Shown: positions 13,351 through 26,311, counted from the first letter of the stretch. The stretch: 64,000 nt of DNA from Campylorhamphus procurvoides (GCA_013396655.1 WBMV01008228.1:117673-181672); one strand, 5' to 3'. Made by a program: numbers and translations. Notes: generated by a model not told the origin, from the letters alone.

Positions 13351-14624
13351 ATCTCCACTCATCAATTCACCCTTTCTCAGTTGTGAGCCAAGGAGGTGAT
13401 GGATCCAGATCCCATTTCTGTCCTCCCACCACATGGAATCACTGCTCCCATGGGGATGGACCTCGAGACCTGCGACCGCCCATGACAGTGGTAGGGAGGG
13501 AGGGAAGGGGCTTCTCTCCAGTCTGGAGCAATGAAATAAATAAAGAAATAAGTCATCCCCAGAGCTCCCCAAAGGTGCCATTAAGGAGCAGAGAGTTAGT
13601 GATTAGTGGCAACAGGAAAGGGGGGAAAAAATTATAAACAAAGAAGTCATCGTCGTGTCCGTGGGGACAGCACTTCTAAAAATCCTTTAACAGGGCTCAT
13701 TAAATATACATGGCCTCAGTGGCTGGCTATACATCCTGATTAGCCCATGACTTCAGCTCCTGGAGTCCAGGGTGTTTCTGCTCCCCACCATGAAATAGAA
13801 ACAGGTGGTCCATGGCAGCATGGTCAGCCAGAGACCACCACTCATGGAGCCCTGAGAAGCATTGCACAGTGGGCACAGGGTGCAAAATAGGTCCTACCTG
13901 GTGATTCTGGGTGAGAAGTGATGAGAGAAGAGAAGGAGAAATCAACAGGGATCAAAAAGGCCCCAAAGATCCACTCTCAGGTGTTTCCTTCCATCTCTGA
14001 CAGCCGCTGTCCTGACATGTGGCTCAGGGAAAGGGAACCTTTGGAAAATATCATCCTGTTTTATCCTGGTTTGCTGCATCCCAGAGAGTGAGGATGTGTC
14101 ACACTCATGAGGACCAAGTGACAGGTTACAGTCAGTGTCCCCCCTCTGCCCTCCATCCTCCCTTGCTCATCTGCTGGAGAACATGCAGCTCACTCACTCC
14201 ATCAGAGGAGCAGCTCGAGGCCTCTTTTATCCCCCCTATCCTTTAATGATATGAATATTTTATTACTTTTCATTGGAAGAAACATGCAAATGAATGTGTG
14301 TGGGAAGGCCCTGGAGCCTTCCAATGTTAACAAAACAAGTAAACATGGATTGTCCTCCTTGTGAATGATGTTAACACAACATACAGATGTTCTACAATCC
14401 ATAACCTCGTAGGAAACTCTGGTCTGGGGCTGGAGGCTCTGCTGCTACAGGAACTCACTTTGGCATTCAGAGGTGCCTGATTTGCTCATCTGGTTTTATT
14501 TTTCCAAGCAGTATGAGGTTTCCTTTCAAATGTTAAAGATCAGAGGAACATGGGGCTGCACAGGATGCCAGGGCTGGAGTGGATCATTCCCGGAGTCTCA
14601 GGAGCTGCTCTGTGATAAGGAAAT

Positions 14625-15036
14625 CCTATGAGGAGCAGCTGAGGGAGCTGGAGGGGCCCAGCCTGGAGAAAAGGAGGCTCAAGGGGAACTTCTCACTCTC
14701 TACAACTCCCTGACAGGAGGGGTGAGCCAGAGAGGGTTGGATTCTGCTCCCGGGGAACAAGGGACAGGATGAAAGGAAACAGCCTCAAGCTGTGCCAGGG
14801 GAGGAGCAAGTTGGACATCAAGAGGAATTTCTTCTTGGAAAGGGTGGTCAGTCATTGGAAGGGGCTGCCCAGGGGGGTGGTGGAGTTCCCGTCCCTGGGG
14901 GTGTCCAAAGAATGACTGGATGTGGCACTGAGTGCTCTGGGCTGGGGGACAAGGTGGGCATCGGGCACAGGTTGGACTCCATGGGCTGGAAGGGCTTTTC
15001 CAGCATCAGTGATACAGGGATTCTGTGATTCTGTGA
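14625..15036 (+). mobile_element. CR1 LINE, longest sense copy
   Basis: Includes the upstream CR1 segment GCCTGGAGAAAAGGAGGCTC, the CTCTACAACTCCCTGA segment and the tail GGGATTCTGTGATTCTGTGA. About 410 bases. Confidence 0.93.
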
Positions 15037-15244
15037 TGTCCTATAATCCCCTCCTATGTCACATTTTCAGATCTAAGACCACAGTTTAGCACCAAGGCTA
15101 CAGAATCAAAAGGCAAAGTTGACTTCACCAACTTAAATAGTCTGAGTGTAGAGTAATGAAAGAAGCAGCAGAAAGGTTGAAGTCATCGTGAACAGTGTCC
15201 TGTCACCCCTCTGTGGGAAAGGAGATGAAACCAGGAATCATACA

Positions 15245-15326
15245 GTCCCAGAATCCCAGAATAGTTTGGGTTGGAAGAGACCTTAGAGATCATCCAGTCA
15301 CAACTCCCTCCTGTGGGCAGGGATCA
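15245..15326 (-). mobile_element. CR1 LINE 3' tail fragment
   Basis: Reversed CR1 end with GAATCCCAGAATAGTTTGGG and GGTTGGAAGAGACC, about 80 bases. Confidence 0.88.
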
Positions 15327-15730
15327 CTGAATTTCTGCGCATGGTCTTCTACTGCCTGAGCTAAAGGTTAGAGCTCCAAAAAGCTCTCATCCACTTTGAC
15401 TGCTTGCAGGAGAGGGATCCTCGAATAGAAGATATGGAAAAATCCAAGATATTAAAATTTCACTGTGAAGAACCAACCCCAAAGTATCTGGTGAGAAGGA
15501 ACAGATTTGTCACCAATTTTTAGCCACTGATCTTGCAATGGCACCAAATTAAAAGCCAAGTCTTGTGCAACATGAACCCTCCCAGTTCAGAGGTTTAGAA
15601 GTCCTACAAATATCACATTAATCTGCCAAAAGTCTCAATAATTGGCACACTTTATGTGTGGGGTCCATGCTGGGTTGGCAGAAAAGGATAGATAAATAGG
15701 ATTGTGACGTGAGAAAAGAGAAGAAAACAT

Positions 15731-15854
15731 TCAAGGCCAGCTTGGGTGGGGATCTGAGCAACCTGGTCTACTGGATTGTGTCCCTGCCCATGGCAGGGGG
15801 TTGGACTAGATGAGCTTTAAGGTCTTTTCCAACCCAAACCAGTCTGGGAATCCA
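15731..15854 (+). mobile_element. CR1 LINE 3' fragment
   Basis: CAAGGCCAGCTTGGGTGG through TTTCCAACCCAAACC, ending near GGGAATCCA. Confidence 0.9.
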
Positions 15855-16299
15855 AGAAAATTCAGTAATTTCAAGTTAAACATTGCTGAGAGCAGATGCC
15901 AAGCAAAGCAGCATGTGAGATTGGATCCATCAGGGAAGATTTCTGGGCTTGAGTTCTTTGGGTACTCAGGGCACAGGAAAAGCAGCTTATGAGGTCCTGC
16001 TGCACCTCCCCAGCTATCACAACATTTTCAGCTTCCTTCTGCTTTCCTTCTTCCTTCCAAATTCCTTCTGGTTTCATCCATCACTCACTGAATCTTGGGG
16101 GTGAGAGGTGAGAATATTGACTGGGAAATCCTGTTTGTGGGGTTCTCTCTGAGAAGCACCATCTGCACAGAGCAAAGGGGAGGCCACCAAACCTGTCTCT
16201 TCCCAGATCCAAGTCCCATGACTCACTCAATCACTTCCATAAACATCTCCCTTTGAAAGAGCAGCCTGTTTTTCTCACTGCTTAGTCTGGCCTGGGCCA

Positions 16300-16500
16300 G
16301 TGGGTAGAGTAATTATGTAAATTCTGCCATCAAAATGATTAGCCATTCCATTGCAGCCAAGAAAATGCTGGAAATTGGCTCATGATTTATTCTGCGCTCT
16401 TATTTCATCTCATCCTTTTAACACAGCACTGGGGTCTCCCTGCAGCTCGCCCGCCAATTAGCGGAATCAAAGGAGGCACATCCAAATGCAGGTCTGAAAT
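16300..16500. promoter_or_regulatory. Candidate conserved element
   Basis: Dense homeodomain-like cores (AGTAATTATG, ATGATTAGCC, CCAATTAGCG) plus TTTATTCTGC in 200 repeat-free bases. Looks like an enhancer fragment; no conservation evidence was available. Confidence 0.25.
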
Positions 16501-17274
16501 GCAGCTCAGGTCCATGGATGGCTCTGTTCCCCAGGAGCTGGGGAAGTGACATCTCCTTTACCCTGAGGGTCCTCTACCAGGCTGGACTCTTCTTCTCCAT
16601 GTTCAAGATCCCACCCCCTTGGGGGACAGGCAGCTCTTGAGTTCATGAGTTTCTCTGTGAAGTGAAGAATCTCTGAACTCAGCACAAAGATGAAAGAGTT
16701 TGGTCTTTCAAACCTAAAATAGTGGCAAAACTGCTCAAACAGGAACCCTGCTCCCAGCTGGAGCTTGGAAGGGACCACACTCCCTCCTCCACTGGCCGTC
16801 CTGGATGCCAGAGCATGTTCCCCTCATCTGCTCTCCAGAGTTCTCCATGGGTTCTCCAGTGCTTCCCGGGGAAATCCTCCATGGCCTGACACATCTCTCT
16901 GTCAAGACATTCCCTTGGGCACTTTGTCTTGAATTAAAAATCCCATTCCTCTTTGCTGCTTTCCCTTCATGCCTTGACATGTTGTCTCCCTCCCTGCTCA
17001 GCCCTGGGACACAATTCCCTGTGCTGTCCATTCAGAGATGTGTTCACCTGCTGTCACTTATCCCTGGTCTCACTTGATTTTTATTCTGATGCATTAAAAC
17101 TTTAGACAATTTCCACATCTGGAAGCCTGAGAGTTTCATGAGGTGCCCAGACGGTCTTCCTGGAGCTGAGCAGAGCCAGGGCATCTTCTCCCTGCCATGC
17201 CCAGAGATGCTCTGCTGTGTCACTGCTTGGCACAGCTCACACTTGTGTCATCTCCTGCTCATGTCACATCCCCT

Positions 17275-17359
17275 CTAGTGGAAGGTGTCCCTGCCCGTGA
17301 GGGGTGGAATTAGATGTTTATTAAGGTCCTTTCCAACTCATTCCACGATTCCGTGATTC
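17275..17359 (+). mobile_element. CR1 LINE 3' tail fragment
   Basis: TAGTGGAAGGTGTCCCTGCC through CCACGATTCCGTGATT, about 85 bases. Confidence 0.9.
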
Positions 17360-18203
17360 ACCCTCATCCTTGTGATCTATGGCACTGTCCCCAAGCACAC
17401 AACCTCCTTGGGTCTACAAGGATATTCCAAGTCCCTTTCCTGCCGGCACAGCCACGCTAGAGGATGGAACAGCTTCTCCCTTCCAGGAGGAGCTCAACCG
17501 TGACCCCCATGGAGTGATTTGTCTCCTGCTGACCCATCTCAGACCCATCTCCTCCTGCATCCTGCTAAGTGGAAGTGACTGTGCGTGCTCCCAGGGCCAC
17601 CTCCCCATTTATCTCCATGAGAGTGGTGACACTCTGGACAGTGATACATGAGGCCAGTCACTGTCCCCTCCCGGTGACATCGCTGGGGTTCTGCTCTGCT
17701 GCCTCTCCCCCGAGACACCCCTCACTGGGAGGTGACAGTTCCACTCTCGGTCCACTGGGCAGCAAGGCTTCCTGGGAGAAACACCAGTATTTGCACTTTC
17801 CTTAAAATAAAGAAGCAAAACTCATCCACGGACATGCCTGAAGTGCCAGTGGCTGTTTTGAACTTTCTGCTTTGCTCCTCTCCGGAGTTTTTCTGGAGCC
17901 ACCGGTGCTCCCCAGCCCCTCAAGTGGCCTTGGAGAGAGGGAAGGGTCAGTGCCACCCCAGCTGCTTGGGGACACAGAGCAGCCCCACCAAAGGCAGCTC
18001 CACTGCTCACAGCAGTGGCACTTGGCTTGGGAACAGGTGACACACACAGGATATTTGGGATGGGCACAGACTGAGACCAGTTGTCCCAAACCCCAGACCA
18101 AGATTTTATCCATGAAACTAAGAGAAATATTCTCTTCTGCCCCAGCCAAAAGGTCCTGATGATATTCAGTGCCTCTTTCCCATCCTTACACTGGGTAAAT
18201 TAT

Positions 18204-18265
18204 AAAAAAAAAAAAAAAAAAGACCAAACATTAAAAAAGANAAAAGACCAAACATTAAAAAAGAG
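18204..18265. repeat. Poly-A run, 24-base direct duplication and an N
   Basis: Eighteen A's are followed by AGACCAAACATTAAAAAAGA, an N at 18241, and a second copy of the same segment. This is either a tandem duplication or an imperfectly closed assembly gap. Confidence 0.85.
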
Positions 18266-18943
18266 TCTTTTCACAGAAGATCCCCAGATTCCATGATTCC
18301 ATGAGCCTAAATTACTCTTGCAAATCCTTTCAGTAGGAAGATTTCCTCTCTATGGTGTGAGTGATGGGAATTTGGGGCTGATCTGAACATCAGCACCTTT
18401 CCCAAATTAAAATCCTATAGGAAGGAGGAGAGGTGGAGGGAGCAGCATCCCTCTGCTCCATGTGCAGCTCCTCTTCCCAGCTACTCCAGAGCCAGGGGAT
18501 GGAATTCAGCAGAAAGTGACTTTTCTCGTAAATGGTTTTAATTTTTGATTTTCTATTGGGAGTGGACCATGGTGATCTACAGCCTCATGGGCTCCTCTGC
18601 TTCTCCCACAGAGCCCTTGGAATTTCCTCAGCCTTTTTTTTCCCTTCTGCTTTCTCATTAAGAGGCAGCCCTAAAGGAAAGCCAAGGAGGCTCAATCAAG
18701 ATCATTCCCAAGTCTGAGTGCTGACAGTGCAGTCAGTGTCCAGTAATTGCCTCTTCCACTTTGTTGTTTCCCATTGCCAGGAGGAAGGAGCAGTGAAACC
18801 TTACAGGGAGATGCTGCTGCAGCTGCTGGGACACCCCAAATCATCGGGGCTGCCGTGGTCTGACGCATCCTGAGGGCTCAGCTCCTCCTTGCACAGCTGT
18901 TTTCTGCTCAGGAAGGTCGGGCTTGGAGGAGAGATCGTTGGAT

Positions 18944-19190
18944 TGATAGAATCCCAGAATGGTTTGTATTGGGAGGAACCTTAAAGAGCTTGTGGTTCAA
19001 CCCCCTGCCAGGGGCAGGGACACTTTCCACTAGACCAGGTTGCTCCAGGACCCATCCAACCTGGCCTTGGACACTCCCAGGGATGAGACAGTCACAGTTT
19101 CTCTGGACAACCTGTGCCGGGGTCTCTTCACCCTGACAGGGAAGAATTCTTTCCCAATATCCCATTTAACCCTGCCCTCTGGCAGTGGGA
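18944..19190 (-). mobile_element. CR1 LINE 3' fragment
   Basis: Reversed tail TGATAGAATCCCAGAATGG through TTCCCAATATCCCATTTAAC, about 245 bases. Confidence 0.92.
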
Positions 19191-19414
19191 AGCCAAAATC
19201 CCCAGCCAGCACACAGGACATCTTGCTCTCAATCACGGGCTCTGGCCATGTGCCACTTTGTCTCAACAAAAACCCAAAATGCTCCCAAAACCACCAGTTG
19301 TCCTAGTTGTTCACCTGTCCCGCCCTCCCAGCCTCTCCTGAGACTCCTGGCATCAGGGAAGTCGGGGAGATGATGCAGATAGTACAAGAGGAGCTGCTGA
19401 GGAAAGAGGGTTTC

Positions 19415-19836
19415 TTACCCTGGAAAAAAAGAAGCCCATACAGGGAGTCCCACTGCTGCCTTCGATGAGAACCACAGGGAGGATGGAGCCAGATTCCCAG
19501 AGTGCCTTTGCTGAGCAATGGGACATGAAGCTCTTCTGAGGGAGAGGTCGAGCTGAGAGACTCCTCAACGTTCATTCCAACAGCAGAAGCTGCGTCAGGG
19601 AGGTTTGGGCTGAATATTAGAAAAGGGTTCTTCCCCCAGAGAGTGGTGGGCACTGGCCAGGCTCCCCCGGGCAGTGGGCAGAGCCCCAAGACTGCCAGAG
19701 CTCCAGGTGCATTTGGAGAGGGCTCTGACGGACAGAGTACGATTGTTGGGGTGTCCTGGGCAAGTTCAGGAGTTGAGTTGGGTGGTCCTTGTGGGTCCCC
19801 TCGAACTAAAGATATTCTATTATTCCATGATTCCGG
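19415..19836 (+). mobile_element. CR1 LINE of another subfamily
   Basis: Recognised by AGGTTTGGGCTGAATATTAG, GGGTTCTTCCCCCAGAGAG and CCTTGTGGGTCCC before the tail TTCCATGATTCC. It is diverged and carries indels, so it is older than most copies here. Confidence 0.85.
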
Positions 19837-21372
19837 TTCCCACCGTCATTCCCGACAGGTTTGCTGCATTTGCAGGTGGTGCCACAAGATGGAGCAATTG
19901 CCCCATTTGTCATTCCCGGTTTGTGTCCGCCGGGCTATCCTGATCCCCGACTTTGGGCATTCTTTGCAGCCTTGGCTCAGTGGGTTTTCCATTCCTCAGG
20001 TGCCAGGTCCCTGTGCCTTTGGATGCCCAAATCTGGACAAACCTGCTCCTCAGCTTCACCCAGCGACACCGCATTCCCCACACGGGCAACATGCAGAGCA
20101 AAAATGTCCATTTGGACCATCCACCTGCACCTTCCTACACCCACATCCCACCTCTGCTCCACGATCTGTCCCACCACTGGGCTCTCTGCACCCAAAAATG
20201 ACTCTATCCACAGAACCTGTGTCTCATCAAAGTTCCTGGGGATGAACTGCCCCTGACAGGGCAGCATCACTTCTGATCTTCACACTGAGATCAGCTGAGA
20301 TCCCAACTGGGGTGCAGAACTCCCCTTGGGAATAACACAGGTCACAGCCTGGTGTTTTGGGCTGTGGCTACACCTCAGAACTCTCTAGGATCATCGGGGA
20401 CAGAAGAAGGGCTGCCCCATAGCACAGGGCATGGCAGGTTTTAGGGACGCCCTGAACACAAAACAGCAGTGAGGAGACAACCAGCGTGGGAAAGACTGAG
20501 GGAGAAAACCCCCAGGAGGGATGTGGGAGGATGACATCTGCCCATGGGAAAGGTGGAGGAGCAGTGGAGGAGGTGGGCAATGAGGTGGTGTCTTGAGGAA
20601 TGAAATAAAATGGGGCAAGATGCCCCTATTTCAGCCAGTGTGGCACATCTGGAGAGGCAGAGCAGTGCCAGAGGGGCATCACCTGCTGGTTTGGCCATGA
20701 AGAAGAGACTCACCATGACTCTTCTGGGGACCTGTTGTAGCTTGTACCAGACAGGGCCCTCCCAAGCAAACCCCTTCCATCAGAAAATGATGTCTCTCTT
20801 GAGCTGGAGCTGTTCCACACCTCCAGATCTCTCCCCATTGAAAACATGTTTGGAAGAGGTTGAAACATCTCATTTTTCCACAGACACATTTTTCTTAGGA
20901 CAGCATTTCCTTCCTGAAACTCACTCTGAAGTTGATTGGCATGACAAAACAGCTTCTTTGGAGGGAGCAACTCCAAAATAGTCATTTGGCCTCTCGCTTC
21001 CCAAATACTTTCATTAGGATGGGAAAATTGGGAGACCTCAGGGAGAAATCCTTTCTCAGCAGCTTCATCTATCAGATACTTTCCTTATCCCCATCCAAGC
21101 CAGCAGCCCAAGGCCCAAACAGCCCAACTGCACCCCCACACCAAATACTTCGTGAAAGTTCAGGGCCACCCAGCACAAAGCAAACAGGGTGAAGCCACAG
21201 CTGTATAAACATCTGGGTCTCCAGGATCCCTGGGACATCTCAGCATGTGTGCAGCAACTGAGGGAGTAATGCTTCAGCCTCACCCCCATCCCCAAGGAGG
21301 GAGCAGCTCCAGCACCTCTCCCATGGAGCTGCAGCAAAGCCTTGATTTTCCAAGCAGTCCTTGCATTCATGC

Positions 21373-21582
21373 CATCATAGAATGGTTTGAATTGGAAGGG
21401 ACCTTAAAATCACCTGGTTCCACCCCCTGCCATGGTCAGGGACACTTTCCACTAACACAAGCTGCTCCAAGCCCTGTCCAACCTGGCCTTGGACACTTCC
21501 AGGGATGGGGCAGCCACAGCTTCTCTGAACAACCTGTGCCAGGGCATCACCACCCTCTGAGTAAACCCCTCCTACATCTCTG
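21373..21582 (-). mobile_element. CR1 LINE 3' fragment
   Basis: Reversed tail ATCATAGAATGGTTTGAATT through AACAACCTGTGCCAGGGC, about 210 bases. Confidence 0.92.
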
Positions 21583-22395
21583 AGCCCCCGTCCTGCTGCC
21601 ACAGCTCCAGCCCTTCCACATGGAGCAATGGTTGAGGTCTCACCACCACAGGGTAGGTGGTTGGAGAAGGTGACATTGAGCATTGTAGACACCATGGATG
21701 TGCAGGAGCAGGTCCATGAGGTGAGAAAGATGAAAAGGAGAAGCTGGGATGGATCCATAGGAGGCAGCAAGGTGCTGGGCCCACAGGGCTTGGAAGGGAG
21801 AGTGGTTGTGACCACTTCACTTGAGTCCACAGTTGTGGGTCAACCCCTGAGTCCCAGCCCACCTGTGCCAATGGCTTACAGGGCTTGGGCAGAGACTGAG
21901 GGCACAGGGTGTGTGTATTGTCACCCAGGACCTGTTGGTCCCATGACTACATCCAGAGTCAGGGTGTCTCCAGCAGGGACCAGGACAGCAGGACAGCACA
22001 GTCCCACATCCTCTTCCTCCATGAGAGGCTAATGCTTTGAAGGAGAGGAGACATGAATTTCCCCAAGCTGCCCTCACCTCTCGGGCTGCAAATGAGGCTG
22101 AATTTCCCTTGTGCCAAGAGCAGCACTAACAGATCCCATTAAAGGCCAGACCCTCCCAAAGAAAAAAATCCAAGAGTCCCATGTCCCAGCTAGTCCTACC
22201 CAGTCCCCACCAGCTGCCCTGGCTGCTCATTCCAGTCATGTTTCTCATGGCTGTCAGAGGAATGCAAAGCCCTGGGGTGCTCAGGGAGCCCAACACCAGA
22301 TCTCTTCTGAAAAGGGACAGCGGGGTGATGTCAGCGGAAACATATTTATAACCCGCATTCGAATGAAAAGGAAACAACCCAGAGGAAACGCATCA

Positions 22396-22422
22396 AAAAA
22401 AAAAAAAGAAAAAAAAAGAAGC
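22396..22422. repeat. A-rich low-complexity tract
   Basis: Two long A runs split by single G's. It may be a simple repeat or a very old retroposon tail. Confidence 0.8.
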
Positions 22423-22671
22423 CTCCTGACAATGAAAAATCCAGCTTTGCTTTCAAGTTTTACTTTTCCCAGGACACTGGCTCCCTCCTGCCCTCAGCCA
22501 AGAGGGAAAAGAGAGAGCAAGGGAGCGAGAAGCCTCCACACATGCCACAAACAGGAAGGACCAGCTATATAAAGACTGAGGCTGCATCAGGAGTCAGAGG
22601 GGCAGGACACGGGGACGTGACATCCACCTAGGCCACCAGCCCTCCTACAGATTGGTACATTACCCCAGGGA

Positions 22672-22951
22672 GTGACAGGACAAGGGGTGATGGCTTTAGA
22701 ACTGCCAGAATGCGGGGCTAGATGGGATATTGGGAAGGGGTCCTTCCCTGGGAGGGTGGGCAGGCCCTGGCACAGGATGGGCTGAGAAGCTGTGACTGCC
22801 TCATCCCTGGGAGTATCCAAGGCCAGTTTGGATGGGGCTTGGAGCAACCTGGGCTAGTGGAAGGTGTCCCTGCCCATGGCAGTGAGTGGAACTGGTTGAG
22901 CTTTAAGGTCCCTTCCAACTCAACCCCTTCCATGATTCTAAGATTCCATGA
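22672..22951 (+). mobile_element. CR1 LINE 3' fragment
   Basis: GTGACAGGACAAGGGGTGA through the tail CATGATTCTAAGATTCCATG, with a full GATGGGATATTGGG segment. Confidence 0.93.
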
Positions 22952-23366
22952 GTCCAGCCATCTCTGCTCGAAGCCCATCTCTGCAGAGGTGCTGACTGTG
23001 CCTGCAGAAATAACAGTGCAGAGAGTTTTGAGAGAATGAACCCACCCAGCATCCAGAGACCATTTCTCCTCTCCCCCACCCAGCCTGGCAGTGCCAGCAG
23101 GTGTCAGCTCCCCCAGGGCACTGTCCCTGCCCACCCCAGAGCTGGGCTGTCGCCAGGGAATTAAAGCTCTGAGCTTCTGCACTGCCCTGACAGCTGATCG
23201 ATGCTCCGAGGAAGGAGGTTCATCAGCCCCTTGCCTTCCCCTCCCCTGAACCGATTCGTTCCCAAGCAGCAGGCTGGGGAAGAGCCATTTGTTGAAACCT
23301 CTGCCAGAGAGGCTCATTATCAGCGTTTAATATCCCATTTCCTGGAAGGCATGAGACTCCTGGGGA

Positions 23367-23420
23367 TAGAGAGGGAGGGCAGGAAGGGAGGAGGAAGGGA
23401 TGGAGGGAAGGGAGAAGAGG
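23367..23420. repeat. Polypurine GGA/GGGA tract
   Basis: About 50 bases nearly all purine (GAGGGAGGGCAGGAAGGGAG and similar). Could adopt a triplex; otherwise low complexity. Confidence 0.8.
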
Positions 23421-23959
23421 TGCCTCTGTGTGGGTCGTGCCTGACCCCTCCTGGCACCACGGGCTGTGAGCTAGAACAGAGAATGCACCCCAAAAAACTT
23501 ATCACCCTGTTGGATTGGAAGTGGATGTGCTGTCTGGACCTGTTTTCCATCCTTCTCCAGGTACCCAGACAGATCACACAGGGACCCAAAGGCAAGGCTG
23601 GGACTCAGGAGTGCCCAGAATGTCCCACAGAGGGCTTCATTAAGTTGCCAGGGGTAGATCCCTTCCACCAGCCTGAAGATGCCCCTGTGCTGTGTCCAGC
23701 TGGGACCTCTGTGGGGCTGAGCCCTGAGTAGCTCAGGTGGGCATCACCTCCGTATGCAGAAGAGCCAAGGTCTCCGTAGCCCAGGGACCACTCCATCCGT
23801 GGGTGAGGAGGTCACAGCTGTCCTCTGGGGTTGGAGCAACCCCAGCACACTGTGGATCAGTTGACCAAGGGCACTGCCTGCCTCTTCTTTACTTCACTTT
23901 CCTTCCAGGGCTGAACTCCAGCCCAGAAACTCTTCCCCAGACCTGTGCAAGGGGAGTTA

Positions 23960-24370
23960 TTTTTAGGCGCCGCGGGGATCAAGAAGAGCTTGGACCCGGC
24001 TGCAGGAAAGCGATGCTTAGGAAGGCAGGAAGGAGCAGGAGGGTGGACCCGAGGAGCCCTCCCTGCCCGCAGCCACCGCGGCTCCTTCCTCTGTCCCGCA
24101 GCACCGGCTTCCCCGAAAGAGCCGCCGGGGGGGAGACCCCCGTTCTGCGGGGCACGGAGGGGCCCCGAGCCCGGGGCAGGAGAGGGCAGAGGTGGCGGTG
24201 GGAGGAGAGGAGCTTCCAGAGCATCCCGTGAGAGCCCGGCCTGGGGGGATGTCCCCTGCAGAGGCCACACCAGTCACTGGCTTTTGCCCCCGGCCACTGC
24301 TGGTGGGAGCGGTGGGAGGTCAGGTTAGGGTTGGCCGGGGGCGGCGATGCTGCGGCTCCCGGGGCAGGGG
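23960..24370. promoter_or_regulatory. CpG-rich patch
   Basis: GC-rich, CpG-dense sequence with GGCGCCGCGG and GGGGGCGGCG. Open frames across it are accidental products of high GC. It could be an orphan CpG island. Confidence 0.3.
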
Positions 24371-24895
24371 GGATTAGGGAGGGCTGAGAGCGGCGCCACC
24401 CAGCTCAGCCGGCAGGATGCCCCTTAGTTTGCCGAAGTAGCGGGCTGGGAAGGGTGTGGACCCAGAAGATGCTCCCTCCCCCACGATGGAGGGAGCCCCA
24501 GAGGTCCCATCCTCCCTGTGTGCCATGAAATTGCTGCCCCAGCAGCGCCCAGATCCTGTGTTTGGGTGCCTGGCAAGGGCTGCTGGCCCGAGCCACCAGG
24601 TCCTCCCAGGGCTCACAGGACAGGATTAAAGCACTGCTCTGCTGCTGCCTGGGCAGTGGCTTCTCCACCTGGAAAACACCATAGATGAGGGACAAAATCA
24701 AGGAAACTTAACGGGGCATCTCCCAGGCTTTAAGGAAAACCCTGGAATCAAGGGGCTGCCTCATCTCAGCCTGTCACCTGCAGGTTCTCCTTATGTCACT
24801 GAGGTGTTGTCCCCGCTGAGAGCAGCAGCAAGAAGAGATGTGGCAGAGCCCCACCCACCCTTGATGGCAAAGAGGGACATTTTACAGGACCATGG

Positions 24896-25138
24896 AGTGA
24901 CAGGAATGGCCCTAAGCTGAAGGAGGGCAGGGATAGATGGGATATTGGGAAGAAATCATTCCCTGCAAGGGTGGGCAGGCCCTGGCACAGGTTCCCCAGA
25001 GAAGCTGTGGCTGCCCCATCCCTGAAAGTGTCCAAAACCAGGTTTGGAGCAACCTGGTCGAGTGGAAGGTGTCCCTGCCCATGGCAGGGGGTGGATGAGA
25101 TGATCCAACATTTAAGGTCCTTTCCAACCCAGTAAGTC
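24896..25138 (+). mobile_element. CR1 LINE 3' fragment
   Basis: GATGGGATATTGGGAAGAA through CCTTTCCAACCCAG, with the terminal ATTCTATGA tail lost. Confidence 0.92.
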
Positions 25139-25362
25139 TCTACACCCGTAGACAGAGAGGACAACAAGGAGCAAACCTGATGCTGTGTATTTGTGACCCC
25201 CACCTGCCCAGTGACATGTGTCCAGTGGGTTTTGTATGTGTTTCAGTGGGGTTTCTTCTTCCTTGACTCATATTTTTGGGAAAGCCTATTTGTCTCAGGG
25301 GTCTGGCTGCCTCCAAACTAATTTGCTGTGTGCCTGACATTTCTGTCACTTTGGGGTAGATT

Positions 25363-25440
25363 TATAGAATCCTGGAATCATTTCAGTTGGAAGAGACCTC
25401 TAGATCATCGAGTCCAACTATTAACCCAGCACTGCTACTC
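25363..25440 (-). mobile_element. CR1 LINE 3' tail fragment
   Basis: Reversed tail TATAGAATCCTGGAATCATT followed by GTTGGAAGAGACCTCTAG and GAGTCCAACTATTAACCC. Confidence 0.85.
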
Positions 25441-25889
25441 TTTTAGACAACACCCAGTAGACCTATCCTTATCTGCAGATCAGATTTTTCCCTGGAATAG
25501 CTTCCCAGCCCCATGCTTTATCTAAGCAAATGGCAAGTCCTCCTGCAAGGAAATTGTTTCCAGGCTTGCACCAGTGAGTTTCTCGAGTCTGGTGAGTCTG
25601 GGAAAGTGTGACTTATTTTTGGAGAAGAGGGAAGAGGGAAAAGCAGCCGGGCCAAAAATTTGCTCTCCCTATCTCCCAGCCTGCCAACAGCCTGCAGGTA
25701 TTCCCACAGTCCCCCTCCCCACTACCCTCCAGCTTTGATGGACAACTTCCTTCAGGCTGAATGACACTTGGGGACCCACCAGGCTGTGTGAGGGGTTTCA
25801 AGGACGCCTGACCCGGTCTCCACCCTCCAACAGTGACAAGAATGAGCCCTCGCCCCCTCCTTATTCCACCTTCGCCCCGTGGCTGAGAG

Positions 25890-26150
25890 GAGCCCGTGAA
25901 CCCTGTCCCCTGCGCTGGGAGACGTGAAGGGGGGCACGGCAGGACCCGCCGAGGCCGGACAGCCCCGAGCATCCCCCGGGGCTCCGGGCCACCCCCAGCA
26001 CTCGCTGCCCCGCATTGAGGGGGCGCAGGGGACGACCCCGTCCCGCTGACCCTCTGAAAGCCGCCTTTGTTGCGGGGCTGTCACCCGGGACAGAGGCATC
26101 CTGGCCTCTGGTTGCCAAGACAACGAGAGGAGGAGGAGGAGGAGGGTGGG
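25890..26150. promoter_or_regulatory. CpG-rich patch ending in a GAG repeat
   Basis: CpG-dense stretch followed by a (GAG)n run at about 26121-26150. A TTGCCAAGACAACG motif at about 26113 resembles an RFX X-box (GTTGCCAAGACAAC). Confidence 0.3.
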
Positions 26151-26311
26151 CTGATGGGGAGGAAGGTGAGAGGCGGCAGCAGGAAGGTCTGGGCAGTGCA
26201 GGCAAAAGTGAGTCCGAAAACGTGGCTTGGTGGGGCTTCTTCAAGGCACCATCTCGCTGGGAGGGGAGATGCTGAAGCTGAGTCCTGAACTGCAGCCAAG
26301 CCCCCCAAACT

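Larger units (their letters stand above)
9690..14624. other. Intergenic DNA, no gene recognised
   Basis: Two CR1 copies, a twin hairpin and the 10660-10850 candidate element. An AT-rich run lies at 12400-12450. No coding pattern. Confidence 0.7.
15037..21372. other. Intergenic DNA, no gene recognised
   Basis: Five CR1 copies of different ages, a poly-A/N site and the 16300-16500 candidate element. The longest open frame (19643-20245) overlaps a CR1 and has no protein-like character. Confidence 0.7.

Noticed and set aside
19643..20245. 200-codon + strand frame as a gene
   Set aside because: Its start lies inside a CR1 copy and the remainder shows no protein-like composition or splice signals.
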